Assembly (NCBI GenBank): GCA_038496445.1
Contig: JALMLS010000179.1
Location: forward strand, 62,001 to 126,000
Direction: 5' to 3'
From: Trichosphaerium sp. ATCC 40318
Lineage: Eukaryota > Discosea > Flabellinia > Trichosidae
Length of the DNA: 64,000 nt
Position numbers and translations under genes: made by a program. Positions within the stretch are counted from its first letter, which is position 1. Each line of letters begins with the position of its first letter. Shown piece by piece: positions 58,166 to 64,000 of this stretch. Under the pieces are notes generated by a model. It did not search any database. It worked only from the letters and a program-made list of their open reading frames with translations, and was not told the origin of the DNA.

Positions 58166-58987
58166 TTATTGGTACTTTGTGGCAAAGTTGTTAGGATCTA
58201 CAAAAAAGGCGTCAGCATCTCGTTTATCTCGTGGTTTTTTTGTTGCGGGTTAAGGTGGTTTAAGGCCTAATAACGTACCGTGTTTACACTCTGTGAACAT
58301 GTTGTTAATCCATTGGCAAGAACCAATATCAGTTGAGTTTTGGTCTAGACATTGCATCAAGTTTTGGAATGGTTGAGCGCAAGGGTTCTGTTGGATTTGC
58401 TCGTTCATGCTTTGCTAAACGATTGAAGTAAGTACAAAAAAGGCGTTGAGAGGTGTCACAATTAGAAATTACGTTCGTAATAAAAAGATGAACCGTACCT
58501 CTTGACCTTCAATGCCTGCAGCGCCAGCTTCTCCACCTTCGCTCTTTCCACCGAAAAAGTTATCGTACATGGCGTGGCCCATCATACTTCCGGCCATCTA
58601 ACAATATAATGAGTACAAGGTGTCATCAAAAGCATGGTTAAAAAACTTTACAAAATAACGGTGAACTAAGCTGAAATTGCCAAAAATACGAAACAATGAA
58701 TTCTCGGATAGTTTTTAGGTGAGTTCATGCAAAAATAATGGAATACTAAGGAAATTAGACGTACAGATGCTCCAAGTGTACCGAGCATACCTCCTGCCAT
58801 ACCGCCGCTTGGGGCAGCAGCCGGCGGGTTGGCCGGGTTTTTGTTGTTGCGCATTATTTGTATTAGATTTTGCTTGCCTAGATGATGGCGCAGGGCGCGA
58901 GCGTGATGCTGGTGGAGCTGGTCTGCGTGGTGGCGCTCTTGGTTTCGTTGCAGTTCTTCTTCTTCCGCCTCCTCCTCTACGTGGCAT
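58166..58987 (-). CDS. CHCHD2/CHCHD10 (Mix17)-like twin CX9C mitochondrial protein
   Basis: The ATG at 58987 begins MPRRGGGGRRRTATKPRAPP, a basic Pro/Ala-rich leader as in CHCHD2. A GC-AG intron (58808-58877) then joins SGGMAGGMLGTLGAS. Further exons give MAGSMMGHAMYDNFFGG and NPCAQPFQNLMQCLDQN, then DIGSCQWINNMFTECKHG. The two C-x9-C pairs are intact. The last exon reads DPNNFATKYQ, ending at 58166. CHCHD2 relatives act in the mitochondrial intermembrane space and in stress response, and twin CX9C proteins are imported through Mia40. Without the GC-AG splice the leader and the glycine-rich helix are in different frames. Confidence 0.78.
58808..58877 (-). other. GC-AG intron in the CHCHD2-like gene
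   Basis: Donor AG|GCAAGC, internal CTAATAC (branch-point-like), acceptor CCAAG, 70 nt. It brings SRPAPSS and SGGMAGG into one frame. No GT donor lies in the exon before this point. Confidence 0.6.
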
Positions 58988-59110
58988 GTTGTTATAGTTA
59001 TAAGGGTTTAGTTTATTTGGAACTGAGCGTTGACTTGTCTTACAGTGTAAAAAAGACGCAGAAGAAAATCCGTGTGAAACTAGGCGAAATTTTGTTTTGT
59101 AACGCGCGCC

Positions 59111-59527
59111 ATGAGTGAACAAGCCGCTCAAGGGCAGCAAAATAACGTTGGGGGTGAAATGCAGAACAATACAGGGGCAGATAAGGTTAAGCAGTCTACC
59201 AAATCCAATAAACGCAAAAATATTCCTCCTTCACACCACTATTTGCCTGTACATAACATAACAAAAGAAATACAGAAAGTTCTGCCAGAACACGCGCGCA
59301 TATCGAAAGAAGCCAAAGTATGTATGTGTGAATGCGCAACTGAATTTATTGGCTTCATAACGGGAGAGGCCGCCGATCGTTGTAGCCAAGAGAAACGTAG
59401 AACCCTAAACGGCGAGGACGTAATCTGGGCCATGCTTACACTCGGTTTTGATGATTACATTGAACCACTTTCTGTTTATCTACGAAATTACAAAGTACCG
59501 TTTGAATACGCGCCGGTATTGTTTTAA
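59111..59527 (+). CDS. NFYB: CCAAT-binding factor subunit NF-YB (HAP3)
   Basis: An intronless ORF of 138 residues from the ATG at 59111. The histone-fold core is LPVHNITKEIQKVLPEHARI, SKEAKVCMCECATEFIGFIT, EAADRCSQEKRRTLNGEDVI and WAMLTLGFDDYIEPLSVYLR. This matches NF-YB along its full length, including the LP..ni......P..a.is..ak....c...Fi.f...ea.d.c..ek.rt..g.D..wam..lgf..y..pl..yl motif. NF-YB pairs with NF-YC and NF-YA to bind CCAAT boxes in promoters. The first strand has His where LPIANV is usual. The start is 124 bases from the CHCHD2-like start on the other strand. Confidence 0.93.
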   Translation: MSEQAAQGQQNNVGGEMQNNTGADKVKQSTKSNKRKNIPPSHHYLPVHNITKEIQKVLPEHARISKEAKVCMCECATEFIGFITGEAADRCSQEKRRTLNGEDVIWAMLTLGFDDYIEPLSVYLRNYKVPFEYAPVLF

Positions 59528-60193
59528 CGCGTTTAGGAAAACGTACCACGAAAAAAAGGAAGCCAAAAAACCGTTCAGCGTGATTTGAACTTACCAACGC
59601 CTACACCCTCCACACAAGTATGTAAATATGTTGTTCAGTAACAAAATGTCGTGTGGGAACGCTGTCACAGCGTTTCAGCATGCAGAAGCTACCAAATTTT
59701 GTCGCCTTGCTTGTTTATCTAACTAACACTAAATCAATAGCCAACGATAATTGACCTTCCGCAAATGCCTATACAACGTGCTGTTACATCTACAGTTGTA
59801 CCTGATGCCGAAAATATCGTTAACTCAACGCCAGTTGTACAACCAGTGTCCCCACATACATGAAGAAAATTGTAGTAAAAAAAGCCGTCTGATAGGCTTT
59901 TCGCTACACACTGCATTTGCTCCTTACAAAAAATCCTACGCTGACAGCTGGACGTCATTGCATACCATAACAATCTTCAGAGAACAAAATACTGGTACAT
60001 TCTCTGAAAGCTTCAAAGACGTCAGATTGGATTTGATTGTTTGGAGTTTGGTGTAATGGTTTTTTTTTGGAAAACACGTATTTGTAATTATTGTAATGTA
60101 GTCACCGAAATAGAGGTGTGTTAAGTCTGTATTAGTTGTTAACTTTTCTGTATTTTCTGTACATTAATTTCCATAACTGATTATCAACACAAC
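59528..60193. other. Intergenic stretch with possible short minus-strand exons
   Basis: Minus-strand frames at about 60055-59985 (QSDVFEAFRECTSILFSEDC) and 59973-59734 (FLHVCGDTGCTTGVELTI) are Cys-containing and separated by GTATGC/GTAAG-like splice sites. They might form a small cysteine-rich gene, but no signal peptide or start could be found, so it is not called. Confidence 0.3.
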
Positions 60194-61493
60194 ATGGCAC
60201 AAAAGGTATATTTGACATACGAGGATATCCACAAGGAGATTCAGAACACTGCTGAGGCCGTAAAGGCTTGGAAACCAGATGTTATGGTATGTTAAGCTAT
60301 CACTGCCTGTATACAGCTACTGTCGCTCTTTTGTACCGTTTCAACGGTGTGTAGAGCTGTATTGTTTATGAGAGAAATATGCTGGAACAAATTACGTACT
60401 ACGCTTGCGTGGTGCTCTTTTCAACCTCGTGAACCCTTTTAATTGGTTTTTAGATCGCAATTGGCGGAGGTGGTTTCATTCCTGCTCGCATTATGCGTAC
60501 TTTCTTGCGTGTACGCTTGGATTTGTTTATTGCACGCTATGTAGTGCTAATGTCAAGTATAGGTGCCAATTGTTGCAGTCGGTCTACGTTTGTACGACGA
60601 CAACGACGAAGCAGCTGCAGTGCCAGAAAAGACACAGGTGCGCATTTCGTAAAAACTAAATGAAATTTGTCACTACAAGAAGCTCACTATCTCTATTAGT
60701 GGTTTGATGATCTCAACCTAAAGAAGATCAAGGGAAAACGTGCTTTGATTGTCGACGAAGTTGATGACACCCGTACCACTCTAGCGTACGTACAAACATT
60801 AAAAACTAGCTAACCTAGCGACAACAAGCGCTTAAGGATACACAAATCATTTCTGGCGTGTTTTTTTTTAACATAAGCTCATTTTCTTTTAAACTGCGTT
60901 GAGGTTATTTAGTTTACCTTGTAGATTACGAATTGAGTATTTTGTTCATTTCTTGTTACACGTTCACTTATTTTTTGCAATTTGTTTGTCTTTTGGTTTA
61001 GATTTCTTCTTATTCTCTTTTAGATACTGCGTAGAGGAGTTAAAGAAGGAAGGTATTACAGATATTGCAATCTTTTGTATCTACAATAAGAATAAGAAAA
61101 AGAGAGCAGAATTACCAAAAGAAGTAGCTTACTTTCCTGGCAAGAACATTGAAGACTTATGGGTACATATTTTTTTTCTTTTTTTTTTTCAAAGCGAAGA
61201 AGATCTTGCACCAACTTGTTATTTTTTATTATTTACCTCTATTTTCAAAGCGCCTATAAATTAACAAGACAAACAGCCTTATATTTGATTATTTTTTTTG
61301 GTGTCAAGTGGACAACGATGTCAATTTGATTGATTTTTTTTTTTTTTGCTTTTTTTTTGTTTGCTTGTTTACGTGTATGTATACTTATGTTTTATCAAAG
61401 GTAAACTTCCCATGGGAAGCAACTGATATTGTTGCACACACCAATGAAGCTAAAAAAGCAACTAACCTTAAAATTTCAGCTGACATGTCCTAA
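60194..61493 (+). CDS. Purine phosphoribosyltransferase (yeast Hpt1/Xpt1-like)
   Basis: Exons from the ATG at 60194: MAQKVYLTYEDIHKEIQNTA, IAIGGGGFIPARIMRTFLRV, VWFDDLNLKKIKGKRALIVD with VDEVDDTRTTLAY, CVEELKKEGITDIAIFCIYN, AYFPGKNIEDLW, and VNFPWEATDIVAHTNEAKKA ending at 61493. The ALIVDEVDDTRTT motif is the PRPP-binding loop, and the IAIGGGGFIPAR segment is near-identical to yeast Hpt1/Xpt1. These enzymes salvage hypoxanthine, guanine or xanthine to nucleotides with PRPP. The exact base preference cannot be read from sequence. The long introns at about 60290-60450 and 61160-61400 are T-rich. Confidence 0.9.
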
Positions 61494-62074
61494 GTTATTG
61501 ATCAACAGAATTTTGTACATACAAATTTTTTGTAGAACACAAAGTCGTCAGGAACCCACAAGGTCACCCTTTTATTTTTTTTCAAAATTGTTCATACAAT
61601 AAAAGCGAAGTTGTATCGTACCTCTGACTAGTAGTGATACTAATATATTATACTCTATGACCTTTTATTTTCAGCACTATTGGTTCAATGAATCAGTTTA
61701 AACAGGCTTCTAGAAGTGGATAGGTTTATGGAATTGACCGGATTAATGCAAGTTTTTAAAAAAGAATCTCAACTGTCGGTAACACCATTGTGGTCCACTA
61801 CAAAAACTGTAGATTACAAAGGAAATTTGTACCGTGAAGAGAAATGAAAGTATCTTTACCTAAAATGTCGGATCAAAAGCTTTCCCAACCTTTACAAACT
61901 GTTCATTCCCAACGTTTAACACAAACATAACATTTCGAAACAAAGTCGTTTAAATACAGAGCAAACTTACAATCAATCAGCATAATCTTTCGAAATACAG
62001 TAGACTAAGTAGTTATGTTCTACGATTTAAGAAATATGTTTATTCAAGCAACGAGTGTTGAGCTGAAAGGGATT
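61494..62074. other. Intergenic stretch between convergent genes
   Basis: AT-rich 3' flanks of the phosphoribosyltransferase (plus) and the F-box-like gene (minus). No ORF or RNA is recognised. Confidence 0.4.
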
Positions 62075-63762
62075 TCAAAAGAATCCAATCCACAAGTGGA
62101 AAATAACAGCTCGTGTTGGTCCTATCCATGCAAAAGGTGTGTAACCTTGACAATAATTACTAAAGGCTTTATCAGTTCTGTTGTCTGTTTCAGCATCAAA
62201 GAAATATTGAGGGTGCGGGTTTGCAAACTTCCATTCAACACTATTAGATAGGAACGCTTGCAAATAGTGATCGCCAATATCCTCATTCTTGAAGGGATCT
62301 ACTTCAGCTATTGCGGCATCAACTAATTCTTTGAATTGATCTTCAATCTTAGATATAAGATGATTGTATTCTTCTTCGTTTTCTTCTTTTTTGTTTTTAC
62401 GTAATATATCATGTACTGTGTAACTTTCAAGAGGTATGAGCTTTCTAAGGGTTCTCAAGGGAAAAGAATCAAATCCTTTAGAGCGAATAGAGTTGTACTC
62501 TTTCCACTCGAAGAACCCTTTTTCTGGAGGTGAAAAATTTATCTTTGAAACTTCATCTGTATCATCAAGACTAGGTTCAATAGAGTCGTCGTTATCTTCC
62601 TCTTCATCATTTTCTTTTGGGTCATAAGGGGTATCACCAGGATACTCAAGGCTTTTCCAGAGGTGGCCGTACTTCTCCAACAACTTTTCTCGGATATCTT
62701 TTGGTGACTTAAGGTATTCGTCATATTTGCACCACATCCTTTCTTTTCTGGGTGTATTTTGTGGTTCAGGTGGGAAATCAGGATATTTCAAATCATGTAG
62801 ATGCGATGGATCCCTTGGCTTGGAGTTGATCTCTACTAATAGTTTTCTTTCTGATATACAATGATTGTACTCATGAATGCGTTGTTCAATATTAAAAGCA
62901 TCAACAAAATCAACTTCATTAATATTATCAAATGCATCATCACCGTGAAAATAGCCAAGCTGTTTAAGATTATCTAAAAACGCTTCATTTTAGCAAGGTG
63001 AAGTGGTGTTTTTTGAGCGAGATTTAATCGAAATGTTTTCTTGTTTTTTTCTTTTTTAAATGTTCAGTTGACTATTCCAAAAATGTGAACATACCTTGAG
63101 TAAATATATCTTCAATATTTTCAATGTTAATATTGTTATACTCATACACTGCAGTGTCTATCAAGTAAAGCGGTCCTTGATCGTTTCCTTTCCCGTACGC
63201 TTTAAAAAGAAAGAAATTAGAACTTTTTTCGAAATGAAATTGAGTGTTCTTAGAAACGTGCAGTGAAGTGTTCTGTACAAATCATGAACAAGCATATGTA
63301 TACGTGGTGTGTAAACTCTGTTCCATACTTTACCATCTTTGAACAATATGGGGCCTTGTTTTTTCAATTTAATCTGAGTATCGAGGTATTTCAGTTTTTT
63401 TGCGAAACTGAGATACCAAGGTTCCTTTTCATCGGTTCTGATTGCTGTAAATAGACATTAGATACACTAGGTATTCCGTTGAAGTACGTTTATCTCCATA
63501 AAGCGCTTTTGTAAGCGGTTTCCATATAGAGTCATCCAAAGCGAGCTTAACTGCCTTTAGCCTTTCTGATATGATTAAAGGATGTACAGTAACGTACTGA
63601 AGCGTATTCTTTACATGTAAGCGCGAAATTACCAACTTCATTTGCTCTAAGATAAGAGAGGACGTTCATCATAGGTAAAGAAGGTACATGCTGTACAGAA
63701 GTGGGCTGGTTATTTGTAATGACAACCGTAGTCTTTATTCGCTTCTCTGGAGCTCCTTGCAT
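62075..63762 (-). CDS. F-box-like protein with acidic region
   Basis: The ATG at 63762 gives MQGAPEKRIKTTVVITNNQP, then an F-box-like SLPMMNVLSYLRANEVGNFA and LTCKE. Further exons read HPLIISERLKAVKLALDDSI, WNRVYTPRIHMLVHDLYRTL, GYFHGDDAFDNINEVDFVDA and a long last exon with an acidic run (KENDEEEDNDDSIEPSLDDT) and EWKFANPHPQYFFDAETDNR. It ends WIGFF at 62075. The LP...vLSyL...Ev......CK pattern supports an F-box. The C-terminal part is unrecognised; the SMI1/KNR4 fold is one possibility but no motif proves it. Several joins (62990-63190, 63420-63640) are approximate. Confidence 0.5.
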
Positions 63763-64000
63763 TGTTTGTCACTGCTACTTGGCTCAGTCAAAACTATTCT
63801 TTAACCAATCACCTGGTGAGAGACTAGTTTAATTATTTCTATTTCTGCTAAAAAAAGTGTATACACAAAATAAAAAGCCATCGGGAGCAGTTAGAACTTC
63901 TAAACACCATGTGGTGCCATTGTAAAAACAGCGAAAAAACAAGGTATCAACTGGCCATTCTTAAAATTGTCTTACCTCAATCCAACTACCAAGTGTGGTG

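Noticed and set aside
1-64000. CRISPR arrays, bacterial operons or insertion sequences
   Set aside because: No spaced direct repeats or transposase frames; spliced genes and the gene content show a eukaryotic nuclear contig.

Overview
This is a eukaryotic nuclear contig. Genes are packed on both strands and split by many short introns, most of them starting GTACG and ending TAG/CAG. Bacterial operon or ribosome-binding-site logic does not apply. The content (WASH1, NF-YB, COQ6, Rab, RhoGEF, an AGC kinase of the Rim15/IREH1/Greatwall type, flavocytochrome b2, GH7 cellulase, PLAC8, CHCHD2) suits a free-living or saprotrophic protist. A secreted protein with a long 'PTxxPT' stalk, common in heterokonts, makes a stramenopile my best guess (about 50%); ELM2-SANT, KANSL2-like and AMOP proteins are also frequent in holozoans, so the lineage stays open. 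All exon joins are inferred by eye from reading frame, splice sites and family conservation.

Layout. 0-6.5 kb: a GTPase with a DUF697-like tail, a decayed leucine-rich-repeat relic, an F-box protein, a gene-poor stretch and a C2-like protein. 6.6-15 kb: kelch protein, RhoGEF, secreted GH7 cellulase, an unrecognised gene divergent from it, and a Fringe-type glycosyltransferase. 15-21.5 kb: Rab GTPase, a large repeat protein ending in a PD-(D/E)XK nuclease-like domain, and flavocytochrome b2. 21.9-25.7 kb: a dynamin-like GTPase apparently fused in frame to a class 3 lipase. 26-30 kb: a small secreted cysteine-rich protein, two chromatin-type genes (zinc finger and KANSL2/INO80D-like) and an unknown membrane-anchored gene. 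30.4-34.7 kb: a secreted pseudo-metalloprotease with Pro-Thr stalk and AMOP domain. 35-37 kb: WASH1, then a scrambled tRNA-like element and a decayed MORN-type relic. 38-47.3 kb: an unknown gene, a duplicated coiled-coil gene pair flanking an ELM2-SANT gene and an LRR relic. 47.3-64 kb: RING/TRAF zinc-finger protein with an ALK-like glycine-rich domain, methyltransferase, AGC kinase, COQ6, PLAC8, CHCHD2, NF-YB, purine phosphoribosyltransferase and an F-box-like gene.

Most striking signals: (1) dynamin-lipase fusion; (2) repeat plus PD-(D/E)XK protein; (3) RING/TRAF plus glycine-rich-domain protein; (4) introns of only 22-31 nt, two of them supported by paralogue comparison; (5) GC-AG introns, one of which restores the GH7 catalytic motif; (6) strong excess of the palindrome CACGTG, mainly outside exons; (7) tRNA-like A and B boxes in permuted order; (8) a secreted protease-like protein that has lost its HExxH motif.
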